This document shows positions 24,074-32,839 of a stretch of 64,000 bases of DNA, piece after piece. Under the pieces are notes generated by a model, which was not told the DNA's origin, did not search any database, and worked only from the letters and a program-made list of their open reading frames with translations. Origin of the DNA: NZ13-RE01 sp964612975. Lineage in GTDB: Bacteria > Dictyoglomota > Dictyoglomia > Dictyoglomales > Dictyoglomaceae. Numbering within the stretch: position 1 is the first letter of the stretch; every line of letters begins with the position of its first letter. Where the stretch lies: assembly GCA_964612975.1 (NCBI GenBank), contig CAZTGC010000007.1, forward strand, positions 62,001 to 126,000. The letters run 5' to 3'. The position numbers and the translations under genes are program-made.

Positions 24074-27000
24074 ATGAAGAAGATTTTAGGTATTTTAGTC
24101 TCTCTTTTTCTCCTTTTCTCTCTTACTTTCTCTTATGAAGTAGTAAATTACATGGATGAAATTAAAGGACTAAGTGATGACAATACTGGAGCAAAGTTTG
24201 AATTAGCTACAGAATATGTAACATCAGGAAAATATTCTGTTAAGGTTATACCTTCAGGAAGAACTGATGAAACAAAAATGGCATTTCAAATATCTGGAAA
24301 CATCCTTTCAAAATGGGCAGAAAAGGAAATTTTAAAAATCTCTGTGTACATAAAGGGTGATGTGGAAACAAAACCCAATAAATTCTTTCTTGGAATGGCT
24401 GATGTAACCTCCGATTGGCAGTGGGTTGATGGAGTATTCTCAGAAGCAAAGGTCAAAAATGGATGGAATATTGTTGATTTTAAACTTTCTTCCAAGATGA
24501 GAGAGGTTAAAAAAGATGGTAAGTATATACTTTACTTTGCCTTTATCCAAGAAAGGGATGGTAGAAAGGTTCCTGTAAAGGATCCCTTCTATATAGATAA
24601 AATAGTTATAGAAAGTCTTGGGGAACCAAAGAAAGTTTATATATGGGGTATGGATACTTTATCCGAAATAAAGGCCTTTGATAATGACAATACTGGAGCG
24701 ATCTTTGAATTAAGTGATGTGTACGTAGCTAATGGAATAGGTTCTGTGATGGTAATTCCTAGTGGAAAGAGTTTAGAAACTAAGGTAGCTCTTTGGATAC
24801 CAAAGGATATGATCGAAGTATGGAACCAGTCGGATAAAGTTGTCATGAAGGTATACCTTCCACCAAAGATGAAAGTTAAACCTGAAATGTTCTTTATGGG
24901 TATGGCAGATTTAACTTCAGACTGGCAATGGATTGATGGAGTGTTTTCGAATACTAAAGCTTCTGATGGATGGAACGATGTAGAGTTTGTTCTTACAGAA
25001 AATATGAGAAAACTCAAAGAAAATGGAAAATACAAAATCTATCTTGCCTTTGCAGGATTTGATAAAGATAGAAATAAGATTCCTCTTCAAGAATCCTTCT
25101 ATTTGGATGGTCTATATGTTTTTACCACAGAAGAGTTCAACTATATATGGAGTATGGATTCTGAAGAGGAAATAAAAGCCTTTGATAATGATAGAACTGG
25201 AGCAATTTTTGAGGTTAATAAAGAATTTGTAATTCAAGGGGAAGCTTCTATGAGGGTTATCCCCAGTGGAAAGAGTGATGAAACGAAGGTAGCAATGCCA
25301 ATACCAAAGGAAAAAATTGAGGCATGGAATAAAGGAAACAGAATTACTATGAACGTATATATACCTCCAGAAATGAAACATAAACCTGAGATGTTCTTCC
25401 TGGGAATGGCCGATGTAACTAAAGAATGGAGGTGGGTAGGAGGGGTATTCTCAAGGACAAAACCTACTGATGGTTGGAATGCTATAACCTTTGAACTGGC
25501 AGGAGAAATGATAAGGCTAGATCCAGGTGGGAAATATATAGTTTATCTTGCCTTTGCAGGATTTGATAAAGATAGAAATAAGATTCCTCTCCAAGAACCT
25601 TTCTATATTGATGGTCTTTACATGAAAGTTACTGGTAAGAGACTTATTCTTGAGGAACTTCTTGAAAGAGCGGATCCAGCTATAAAGGCAGAAGTTGCAA
25701 GATTACTTGATCTTAGTGATAATGCCCTCTTAGATGAGATACAAAAGAGAACCTTTAGGTATTTCTGGGATGAAGCAAATCCAGATAACGGCTTAATAAA
25801 AGACAGAAGTACCGCTGATTCTCCATCAAGTATTGCAGCAGTGGGTTTTGGTTTAACCTCTATTCCTATTGCTATAGAAAGGGGATGGATTACAAAGACC
25901 GAAGGTTATAAGAGAGTTTTAACTACTCTAAAGAGTTTTGCAGAAGTAAAAGTAGAAGGTAAAAATGGATTCTTCTACCATTTCGTAGATATGAGGACAG
26001 GAAAAAGAGTATGGAATTGTGAGCTTTCCTCTATAGATACTGCTCTTCTTCTTGCAGGAGTAATATTTGTTGGAGAGTATTTTAAAGGAACAGAGATAGA
26101 AAATTTAGCAGATAAGATATATAGAGAAGTTAATTGGCAATGGATGCTTGCAGGAGGAAAGAAGCTTTCCATGGGATGGAAACCAGAGGCAGGATTCCTT
26201 GGTGGAAGATGGGGAGATACCTTTGATGAAGGTATTCTTGCTTATATTCTTGCTATAGGATCCCCTACTTATCCAATTCCTGCTTCTTCTTGGGATGAAA
26301 TTACAAGACCTATAAATGAAACATACATTTCCTATCCCAATGAGGTGCTCTTTGTATACCAATATCCCAACATTTGGATAGACTTTAAGAATAAGGAAGA
26401 TAAATATGCAAATTACTTTAATAATGCTGCAGCTGCTGCAAGATACAATTGGATGTTTACCTTTCTAAGAAAGGGTGAATATAAAACTTATGATGAGGAT
26501 ATTTGGGGACTTTCTGCTTGTGATGGACCAGGAGGATATAGAGCTTATGGAGCTTCGGAAGGAAATCATGATGGAACTATAGCTCCCTATGCTTCTATAG
26601 GCTCTCTCCCCTTTGTACCAGATCTTGCTATGAAGGCTATAAAAGGAATGTTAAGTAAATATGGTCCACTAATCTGGGGCAAATATGGATTTGTAAGTGG
26701 ATTTAATGTAGATGAAAACTGGTTTTCTAAAGAATATGTAGGAATAGATCAAGGAACAATACTACTCATGATAGAAAATTATAGGACAGGAATGGTCTGG
26801 AAGTATTTTATGAAAAATAAATATATACAGCGAGCTATGAGAAAGATAGGATTTAAATACAGACGAGCAGAATATTCAATAACTCCATGGTATCAAAAAG
26901 AATATGAGAAGAGAGTTTTAGAGGCATTACAAAGGGTAGCAGTATCTTTTAAAACTAAAACTCTTATTAATATTGATGGTATTTTTGAAGATGTGTGGAG

Positions 27001-27589
27001 TAAGGCTCAGGAGAATGAAGTCACTGAAGAGATGAATGTTCCAGGATTTACTAAAATAGATAAGAAGACTCAAATTCTTCATAGTAAATTCTATGCATTA
27101 TGGGATGAAAAGTATCTATATCTCTATGCTAAGGTATATGATGAGTATGTGGTTATAAATATAGCTCCTAATGATATTGGAGGATTCTATAGAACGGATT
27201 CTATAGAATTTTACATTAATCCTAAAGTAGCAGGCTCCCAAGAAGGAGTATTTAAACTTGCAGTCCTTCCCTTTGATACAGGAGGTAATGTTCAAGCAGT
27301 AAGACATGAAGATGCAAAACCAGGAAATATTAAAGAAGTGGCGCCAGAGGTTAAAGTAGCTTCAAAAAGAACAGATTATGGATATGATATAGAAGTAGCA
27401 ATTCCCTTTAAATATTTAGGATTAACCCCTAAAGAAGGTTTAAAAATTGGTTTTTGCCATACTATTCATAATTCTAATAAAAAAGATGCAGCTGTTGGAG
27501 CTTATATAAGGGAAAATATGCTTTCTTGGGTACCTCTTGGAGATATTTGGGCACGTCCTGAAAATTGGGCAACTTTAGAATTGAAATAA
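24074..27589 (+). CDS. Secreted GH144-type endo-beta-1,2-glucanase with three tandem N-terminal modules and a CBM9-like tail
   Basis: The 1171-residue multidomain protein starts with a signal peptide (ILGILVSLFLLFSLTFS). Residues 22-188, 189-353 and 354-518 are three copies of one beta-rich module, each with DDNTGA or an equivalent, VIPSG, FFLGMADVT and WQWVDGVFS blocks, probably carbohydrate-binding. From about 550 to 940 is a glycoamylase-like (PF10091/GH144) domain: QKRTFRYFWDEANPDNGLIK, SSIAAVGFGLTSIPIA, SSIDTALLLAGVIFV, WGLSACDGPGGYRAYGA and ENWFSKEYVGIDQGTILLMI. GH144 enzymes cleave beta-1,2-glucan to sophoro-oligosaccharides. Residues 965-1171 resemble CBM9 (INIDGIFEDVWSKA, YGYDIEVAIPFKYLGL). 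GGGGAGG precedes the ATG. It follows the GH94 gene by 61 bp, and a hairpin follows it. Confidence 0.82.
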   Translation: MKKILGILVSLFLLFSLTFSYEVVNYMDEIKGLSDDNTGAKFELATEYVTSGKYSVKVIPSGRTDETKMAFQISGNILSKWAEKEILKISVYIKGDVETKPNKFFLGMADVTSDWQWVDGVFSEAKVKNGWNIVDFKLSSKMREVKKDGKYILYFAFIQERDGRKVPVKDPFYIDKIVIESLGEPKKVYIWGMDTLSEIKAFDNDNTGAIFELSDVYVANGIGSVMVIPSGKSLETKVALWIPKDMIEVWNQSDKVVMKVYLPPKMKVKPEMFFMGMADLTSDWQWIDGVFSNTKASDGWNDVEFVLTENMRKLKENGKYKIYLAFAGFDKDRNKIPLQESFYLDGLYVFTTEEFNYIWSMDSEEEIKAFDNDRTGAIFEVNKEFVIQGEASMRVIPSGKSDETKVAMPIPKEKIEAWNKGNRITMNVYIPPEMKHKPEMFFLGMADVTKEWRWVGGVFSRTKPTDGWNAITFELAGEMIRLDPGGKYIVYLAFAGFDKDRNKIPLQEPFYIDGLYMKVTGKRLILEELLERADPAIKAEVARLLDLSDNALLDEIQKRTFRYFWDEANPDNGLIKDRSTADSPSSIAAVGFGLTSIPIAIERGWITKTEGYKRVLTTLKSFAEVKVEGKNGFFYHFVDMRTGKRVWNCELSSIDTALLLAGVIFVGEYFKGTEIENLADKIYREVNWQWMLAGGKKLSMGWKPEAGFLGGRWGDTFDEGILAYILAIGSPTYPIPASSWDEITRPINETYISYPNEVLFVYQYPNIWIDFKNKEDKYANYFNNAAAAARYNWMFTFLRKGEYKTYDEDIWGLSACDGPGGYRAYGASEGNHDGTIAPYASIGSLPFVPDLAMKAIKGMLSKYGPLIWGKYGFVSGFNVDENWFSKEYVGIDQGTILLMIENYRTGMVWKYFMKNKYIQRAMRKIGFKYRRAEYSITPWYQKEYEKRVLEALQRVAVSFKTKTLINIDGIFEDVWSKAQENEVTEEMNVPGFTKIDKKTQILHSKFYALWDEKYLYLYAKVYDEYVVINIAPNDIGGFYRTDSIEFYINPKVAGSQEGVFKLAVLPFDTGGNVQAVRHEDAKPGNIKEVAPEVKVASKRTDYGYDIEVAIPFKYLGLTPKEGLKIGFCHTIHNSNKKDAAVGAYIRENMLSWVPLGDIWARPENWATLELK
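24137..25627 (+). repeat. Three tandem module repeats inside the GH144-type gene
   Basis: Units of about 500 bp encode three homologous modules. DNA identity is still obvious between copies 2 and 3, for example the identical GCCTTTGCAGGATTTGATAA near 25046 and 25551. Copy 1 is more diverged. The gradient suggests successive internal duplications. Confidence 0.8.
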
Positions 27590-27593
27590 AAAG

Positions 27594-27618
27594 CGGGGGT
27601 AGGTTTTTCCTACCCTCG
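27594..27618 (+). terminator. Hairpin between the GH144-type and binding-protein genes
   Basis: GGGTAGG (27597-27603) pairs with CCTACCC (27609-27615) around a TTTTT loop. No T-run follows (TCGTTAATTAGG), so it is more likely an mRNA-stabilising or attenuating hairpin than a full terminator. Confidence 0.45.
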
Positions 27619-27640
27619 TTAATTAGGAGGTGTTAAAAGA

Positions 27641-28846
27641 ATGAAAAAAAGTTTAATTTTAATTCTTGTGATTTTACTGATTCTCACTTCTTTATCTCCC
27701 TCTCAAGTAAAAAATATAAAAATTTGGGCTATGGGGGAAGAGGCAAAAAATTTGGGAATAATAGCAGAAAAGTTTGAAAAGGAAACTGGAACAAAGGTAG
27801 AAGTACAAGCACTCCCTTGGACTGCTGCTTTTAGTAAAATTCTAACGGGAATTGCAGGAAGGCAACTTCCTGATATGGCAATGATGGGAACTACATGGAT
27901 GGCACCATTTTCTGCTATGGGTGCTTTCGAAGAGCTTAGTAAATATATTGCTAAATCTAATATAGTAAAACCTGATAAATTTTTCTCTGCTTCTTGGGAG
28001 ACAGTAGTTTATGAGGGAAAAATATATGGAGTTCCATGGTATGTAGATGTAAGGGTTGTATATTATAGAATTGATATGTTAAAAGAAGTGGGATATGATA
28101 AGGCACCTGCTACATGGGATGAGTTATATGATGCTATTAAGAAACTATCTCAAAAATATGGAATTGGAAAATGTGGATTAGGATTGAGTCCTACAGAAGC
28201 TGCTAATTTCTTACCCTTTGTTTGGCAAAATGGAGGAGATGTTATTGATAAAAATAAAAATATCCTTGTCAAAAATCCTGAATTTGTGGAAGCCCTTGAA
28301 TTCTATTCAAGATTTTATAGGGAAAATCTTGTAGCAAAAGGTGGAGCTAATGTATTTGTAGATTTTGAGTCAGGACTTCTTCCTGTATTTTTCTCAGGGC
28401 CATGGATGATTTCTATGATAAAAGAACAAGTTCCCAAAATTACAGGAAAATGGGCAGTAGCTTTAATGCCTAAGAAGAAAACAAGAACTTCTTTTGTAGG
28501 AGGATCTAACTGGATAATATTTACCACTTCTAAAAGCAAAGATTCTGCCTGGAAGTTTATAGAATTTATGTCAAAGCCTGAAAATCAGTTGGAATGGTAC
28601 AAGATATTAAGATCTCTTCCTGCATTAAAGGAAGTTTGGAAAGATAAAGGGCTTTCAGAAGATCCCTTTACAAGGGTATTTGGAGAACAATTATTGGACG
28701 CAAAATCAACATCTATAATTCCAGAATGGGATAAGATTGAGACTGCTTTAGGAAGAAGAGTAGAGGAGGTATGTCTTGGAAAGAAGGATGTAAAAGAGAC
28801 TGTGGAGCTTCTATATGAGGACTTGAGAAAAATTTTGAAAAAGTAA
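27641..28846 (+). CDS. Sugar ABC transporter substrate-binding protein
   Basis: The 401-residue periplasmic binding protein belongs to the maltose/oligosaccharide family (SBP_bac_1). A signal peptide SLILILVILLILTSLSP lacks a lipobox cysteine, as expected for a soluble periplasmic protein in a diderm cell. KIWAMGEEAKNLGIIAEKFE, then TGTKVEVQALPWT, then RQLPDMAMMGTTWMAPF, then GKIYGVPWYVDVRVVYYR and FVGGSNWIIFTTSKSKD are family blocks. It should capture sophoro- or other beta-gluco-oligosaccharides released by the upstream GH144-type enzyme. AGGAGGTG precedes the ATG. A strong hairpin immediately follows the gene, a common way to keep binding-protein mRNA more abundant than permease mRNA. Confidence 0.92.
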   Translation: MKKSLILILVILLILTSLSPSQVKNIKIWAMGEEAKNLGIIAEKFEKETGTKVEVQALPWTAAFSKILTGIAGRQLPDMAMMGTTWMAPFSAMGAFEELSKYIAKSNIVKPDKFFSASWETVVYEGKIYGVPWYVDVRVVYYRIDMLKEVGYDKAPATWDELYDAIKKLSQKYGIGKCGLGLSPTEAANFLPFVWQNGGDVIDKNKNILVKNPEFVEALEFYSRFYRENLVAKGGANVFVDFESGLLPVFFSGPWMISMIKEQVPKITGKWAVALMPKKKTRTSFVGGSNWIIFTTSKSKDSAWKFIEFMSKPENQLEWYKILRSLPALKEVWKDKGLSEDPFTRVFGEQLLDAKSTSIIPEWDKIETALGRRVEEVCLGKKDVKETVELLYEDLRKILKK

Positions 28847-28853
28847 TTTAGGA

Positions 28854-28883
28854 AAAGCCCAGTGGATTTTCCCACTGGGCTTT
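28854..28883 (+). terminator. Strong hairpin between binding-protein and permease genes
   Basis: AAAGCCCAGTGG (28854-28865) pairs with CCACTGGGCTTT (28872-28883), a 12-bp stem with 6-base loop. Only TTT then CTCCTT follows, so partial termination or 3'-end protection of the binding-protein message is likely. Confidence 0.7.
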
Positions 28884-28902
28884 CTCCTTAGGGGGTATAT
28901 TT

Positions 28903-29778
28903 ATGAAAAACACTGTTTGGGAAGTATTTTTATTTATTGGACCATCTCTTCTTCTTATCTTAATTTTCACAGTTCTTCCTGTGATGACATCTCTTTTCTT
29001 AAGCATAACAGATTTTAATGCTTATTCCTTTATGGATTGGAGTAAGACTAATATTTTATGGTTTCAAAATTTTATAGAAGTTCTTCATGATGATCTTTTT
29101 TGGAGAGCTATTTTTAATACTTTTTATGCCTTTTTATTAGCCTATCCTACTACTATATTTTTTTCTCTGCTTTTTGCCTTTTTGCTAAATAGAAGAGAGA
29201 CTTATTTTAAAAACTTCTTTCGTTTACTTATCTATCTTCCATCGGTAACAAGTACTATAGCTGTTGCTGTGGTTTGGTCGTGGATATTAAATCCTAAGTA
29301 CGGGCTTCTAAATTGGTTCTTAAGTTTTTTTGGTATTCCTCCTCAGGAATGGCTTTCGGATACAAGGTTGGCAATGTTTGCAGTGGTGGCTCTTGTGGTC
29401 TGGAAAGCTATAGGTCCTAATATGCTTCTTTTTATTGCAGGACTTCAAGGAATTCCTGAAGAATTATATGAGGCTGCAGAAATAGATGGAGCTAATAGAT
29501 GGCAACAATTTTTTTATATAACTTTACCAGGTTTAAAACCTGTTCTTCTTTTTGTCTCGGTTATGTTAGGTATTGGATATCTTCAACTTTTTGAAGAGCC
29601 ATATATGCTTACAGGAGGAGGTCCTCTTAATTCTACTTTATCTATAGTCTTGTATCTTTATCAAAAGGGATTTAGAGCTTTTGAGTTTGGATATGCTTCT
29701 TCAGTCGCCTCAATCCTATTTTTAATGATTTTTGGCTTGACCTATATTCAAATGAAATCGAGAATATATCAAGAATAG
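28903..29778 (+). CDS. Sugar ABC transporter permease 1
   Basis: The 291-residue inner-membrane permease of the MalF-like family has about six membrane segments. The first helix is WEVFLFIGPSLLLILIFTVL, and the cytoplasmic coupling loop EAAEIDGANRWQQFFYITLP near residues 186-205 is the EAA motif that contacts the ATPase. GGPLNSTLSIVLYLYQKGF is another MalF-type block. AGGGGG precedes the ATG. It forms a heterodimer with the next gene product. No ATP-binding subunit is encoded in this cluster, so a shared sugar ATPase elsewhere must power the transporter, as is usual for such operons. Confidence 0.93.
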   Translation: MKNTVWEVFLFIGPSLLLILIFTVLPVMTSLFLSITDFNAYSFMDWSKTNILWFQNFIEVLHDDLFWRAIFNTFYAFLLAYPTTIFFSLLFAFLLNRRETYFKNFFRLLIYLPSVTSTIAVAVVWSWILNPKYGLLNWFLSFFGIPPQEWLSDTRLAMFAVVALVVWKAIGPNMLLFIAGLQGIPEELYEAAEIDGANRWQQFFYITLPGLKPVLLFVSVMLGIGYLQLFEEPYMLTGGGPLNSTLSIVLYLYQKGFRAFEFGYASSVASILFLMIFGLTYIQMKSRIYQE

Positions 29779-29790
29779 AGGTGATAAAAA

Positions 29791-30624
29791 TTGAAAAAAA
29801 GAAAAGTAGGCATTTTACAGCAAATTCTTGTACATGGTTTTTTGATCCTGGCATCTATTGTAACAGCAACACCATTTTTCTGGATGATCTCTACCTCTTT
29901 TAAAACTCCCCAAGAAATATATACCATTCCTCCCAAATTTATTCCTTCTGAAATTACCCTGAAAAATTATATGGATCTTTTTAGGGGAGTAAACTTTGGA
30001 AGACCTCTTCTGAATACGATAATAATTAGTCTTATTACTCCTCCTCTCTCTATTTTGCTTAATTCTATGGCTGGTTATGCCTTTTCTAAATTCAGGTTTA
30101 AAGGAAGAGAACTTTTAATGCTTTTAATTCTTGGGACTATGATGATTCCTGGACAAATGACTTTAATACCTACTTATTTAGTGGTAAGATTTCTTAACAT
30201 ACTAAACACTTATAGAGGGATTATCATTCCTGGACTTGTTGGAGCAGGAAGTATATTCTTCTGGAGACAATTTATAAAGGGAATTCCCGATGAAATTATA
30301 GAATCTGCCAAAATTGACGGTGCTAATGAATTACTCATATATTTTAAAATAATTTTACCTTTGTCTACTCCTTTTCTTGTTACTTCTTTTGTATTTGCCT
30401 TTATAGGAGCTTGGAATTCTTTTTTATGGCCTCTTATTGTAGCTACTGATGAAAGAATGTATACTTTACCAGTAGCAGTCTCTATAATAGCAGGCCAATA
30501 CGGAGAAAATATTGGAACAATTCTTGCAGGTTCTACCCTTGTAGTTCTACCTATATTGATTGTTTTCTTAATAGCTCAAAAATATGTTATAAGGGGTATT
30601 GCAATGACGGGCGTAAAATTTTAG
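29791..30624 (+). CDS. Sugar ABC transporter permease 2
   Basis: The 277-residue MalG-like partner permease has six membrane segments. TPFFWMISTSFKTPQEIYTI, LLNSMAGYAFSKFRFKGREL and the EAA-type loop ESAKIDGANELLIYFKIILP near residues 168-187 are diagnostic. It ends with the typical AQKYVIRGIAMTGVKF. The start is a TTG with AGAGGTGAT upstream, 12 bp after the first permease gene, so the pair is co-translated. The remains of an aldo/keto-reductase gene follow immediately, with their ribosome-binding site overlapping this stop codon. Confidence 0.93.
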   Translation: MKKRKVGILQQILVHGFLILASIVTATPFFWMISTSFKTPQEIYTIPPKFIPSEITLKNYMDLFRGVNFGRPLLNTIIISLITPPLSILLNSMAGYAFSKFRFKGRELLMLLILGTMMIPGQMTLIPTYLVVRFLNILNTYRGIIIPGLVGAGSIFFWRQFIKGIPDEIIESAKIDGANELLIYFKIILPLSTPFLVTSFVFAFIGAWNSFLWPLIVATDERMYTLPVAVSIIAGQYGENIGTILAGSTLVVLPILIVFLIAQKYVIRGIAMTGVKF

Positions 30625-30634
30625 GGGGTTTTAA

Positions 30635-30768
30635 ATGAGAAAATATTTAGGAAAGTCAAAGGAAGAGGTGATAAATTGTAATTAAAAAAATTTCTTCTGT
30701 TTTTGATGAGGTTTTTGAAAAGACCTTGGAAAAAAGATAAAGGAAAGGGTGGAAGAAGAGTTTAGTTT
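30635..30768 (+). pseudogene. Truncated aldo/keto-reductase start, copy 1
   Basis: An ATG at 30635 with AGGGGG six bases upstream opens MRKYLGKSKEEVINCN and then stops at 30685. The same sequence family recurs at 39499-39710, where the missing middle (MGFGFWPIGSEW) identifies an aldo/keto reductase N-terminus. This copy has lost about 100 bp between the two conserved pieces. The second piece, ATAAATTGTAATTAAAAAA followed by TCTGTTTTTGATGA, is shared with copy 2. The rest of the enzyme is gone. Confidence 0.55.
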
Positions 30769-30783
30769 ATGAGGGGGAATATT

Positions 30784-32553
30784 ATGATTAAAAAATTTTT
30801 GTCATTTTTAATAATACTCCTTTTAGGTATAGTCTTTACCTTTTCCTCAGAAGAATCCATAGAAGAAAAAGTAGAGAGACTGTTGTCTCAGATGACTCTT
30901 GAGGAGAAAATAGGGCAGATGACTCAAGTTGATAGCTCTTATTTGAAAGATCCGGAAGATGTGAAAAGATATTTTATTGGATCTGTATTAAGTGGAGGAG
31001 ACGCGGGGCCTTCAAATCCTATCCCTAAAAACTGGGCTGATTATGTAGACAGGTTCCAATATTATGCCCTTCAGACAAGATTAAAAATTCCTATTCTTTA
31101 CGGTATAGATGCAGTACATGGAAATGGGAAGGTTTACTCTGCAGTAGTTTTTCCCCACAATATTGGACTGGGATGTACAAGAAATGAGAAGTTAATAGAA
31201 GAATGTGCAAGAATAACAGCTATAGAGACTTCTGCAGTGGGAATACGTTGGAGTTTTGCTCCTTGTGTTGCAGTAGTCCAAGATATAAGGTGGGGAAGAA
31301 CCTATGAAAGCTTTTCAGAAAATTCCGATTTGGTTGCTCTTTTGGGATCTGCTGTAATAAGAGGTTTTCAAGGAGGATCTTTAAGAAACAAGGGTAGCAT
31401 ATTAGCTTGTCCTAAGCATTTTGTAGGGGATGGAGGAACAAAATTTGGCACAGGTATAAATAGACTTTTAGATCAAGGAGATACAAGGATCTCTGAGAAG
31501 GAATTAAGGGATATACATTTGAAACCCTATATTTTTGCCATAAAAAATGGGGCCAAATCCATAATGGTTTCCTTTTCCAGTTGGAATGGAGTAAAGATGC
31601 ATGCTAATAAATATCTTCTGAGGGATGTATTAAAAAAAGAGCTTAGATTTGACGGATTTTTAGTTTCTGACTGGAAGGCTATAGAACAACTTCCAGGAAG
31701 TTACGAAGATCAGGTAACTATGAGTATAAATGCAGGAATAGATATGGTAATGGTACCTGATGACTATATAAGATTTATAAATACTTTGAGATCTTGTGTA
31801 CAAAAAGGGAAGATTTCTATATCTCGTATTGATGATGCGGTAAGAAGGATATTAAAGGTTAAGTTTCTTTTGGGGATATTCGAAAATCCCTATGCTAATA
31901 GAGAGCTAATTAATAAGATAGGTTCAAAGGAGCACAGAGAGATAGCAAGAAAAGCTGTAAGGGAAAGTGTTGTGGTTTTACAGAATAAGAATAAAATTCT
32001 TCCTCTCTCTAAAAATTTAAAGCATATATTTGTGGTTGGGTCAAAGGCTAATGATATAGGATCTCAATGCGGAGGATGGACTATCTCATGGCAGGGCCAA
32101 AAGGGAAATATCACCTTGGGTACTACTATTTTAGAGGCTATTAAAAGGAGGGTGAGTAAGAACACAAAGGTTACTTTTTCTCCTTATGGAGAGAATATAC
32201 CTAAGGATGCTGATGTGATTGTGGCAGTGGTAGGAGAGAGACCTTATGCAGAGTTTAAGGGAGATACTTTTAAACCTGAAATAGAACACTCTGATTATTT
32301 AATTCTTCAAAGTATTTTTAAAGAAAGAAAACCTATCATATTAATTCTTTTAGTGGGAAGGCCTGTAGAGATAGAAGAGTATCTTGATAAAACCTACGGT
32401 GTTCTTTGTGCATGGCTTCCTGGAACAGAAGGAGAGGGAGTAACGGATATACTTTTCGGAGATTTTAAACCTAAGGGAAAATTATCCTTTACTTGGTATA
32501 CTGAAAATAAAAATAAATTTACTTTTCCTTATGGTTATGGTCTTTCTTATTAA
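30784..32553 (+). CDS. Secreted GH3 beta-glucosidase
   Basis: The 589-residue retaining beta-glucosidase of family 3 has a signal peptide (KKFLSFLIILLLGIVFTFS). I chose the ATG at 30784, which sits 6 bases after AGGGGG; an upstream in-frame ATG at 30769 overlaps it. The first domain has RLKIPILYGIDAVHG, RWGRTYESFSENSD, CPKHFVGDGGTKFGTG and the nucleophile motif FDGFLVSDWKAIEQL. The second domain includes AVRESVVVLQNKNKILPLS and ends with TFPYGYGLSY, without the C-terminal fibronectin-like domain of longer members. It closes the glucan locus and probably removes glucose from oligosaccharides outside the cytoplasm. Confidence 0.93.
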   Translation: MIKKFLSFLIILLLGIVFTFSSEESIEEKVERLLSQMTLEEKIGQMTQVDSSYLKDPEDVKRYFIGSVLSGGDAGPSNPIPKNWADYVDRFQYYALQTRLKIPILYGIDAVHGNGKVYSAVVFPHNIGLGCTRNEKLIEECARITAIETSAVGIRWSFAPCVAVVQDIRWGRTYESFSENSDLVALLGSAVIRGFQGGSLRNKGSILACPKHFVGDGGTKFGTGINRLLDQGDTRISEKELRDIHLKPYIFAIKNGAKSIMVSFSSWNGVKMHANKYLLRDVLKKELRFDGFLVSDWKAIEQLPGSYEDQVTMSINAGIDMVMVPDDYIRFINTLRSCVQKGKISISRIDDAVRRILKVKFLLGIFENPYANRELINKIGSKEHREIARKAVRESVVVLQNKNKILPLSKNLKHIFVVGSKANDIGSQCGGWTISWQGQKGNITLGTTILEAIKRRVSKNTKVTFSPYGENIPKDADVIVAVVGERPYAEFKGDTFKPEIEHSDYLILQSIFKERKPIILILLVGRPVEIEEYLDKTYGVLCAWLPGTEGEGVTDILFGDFKPKGKLSFTWYTENKNKFTFPYGYGLSY

Positions 32554-32616
32554 ACTTATTTTAATTTTAAGGTGATATAATTAAAAGGGTAAAAAAGTTG
32601 CTCTAAAGAAGGTAAC

Positions 32617-32835
32617 ATGAGAAAAATTTTTAAAATTTCTCTTTATACTTCCTTTGATAAGGTGTATGAAGATGTAGCTGAATTTTACTGGAAGGTATGG
32701 GGTGGATATTGGGATTTAAGTCTTCCTGCTCTTTTCAAGTATTGTAGTCTTTTCTCAGTTCTTCCTCCTAAGGTGGAGACAGAGGATGTAGTGATGGCGG
32801 TGGCCCTCACTAAAAAATTTTTTAAAAAGGGGTGA
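32617..32835 (+). CDS. Small hypothetical protein upstream of phosphoketolase
   Basis: A 72-residue open frame with a GAAGG purine stretch before its ATG, ending 4 bp before the phosphoketolase ATG. It contains SLYTSFDKVYEDVAEFYWKV, GGYWDLSLPALFKYC and VVMAVALTKKFFKKG. No family was recognised. The tight spacing and plausible ribosome-binding site favour a real translated leader gene; the alternative is the truncated end of a lost larger gene. There are no transmembrane segments. Confidence 0.5.
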   Translation: MRKIFKISLYTSFDKVYEDVAEFYWKVWGGYWDLSLPALFKYCSLFSVLPPKVETEDVVMAVALTKKFFKKG

Positions 32836-32839
32836 TTAA

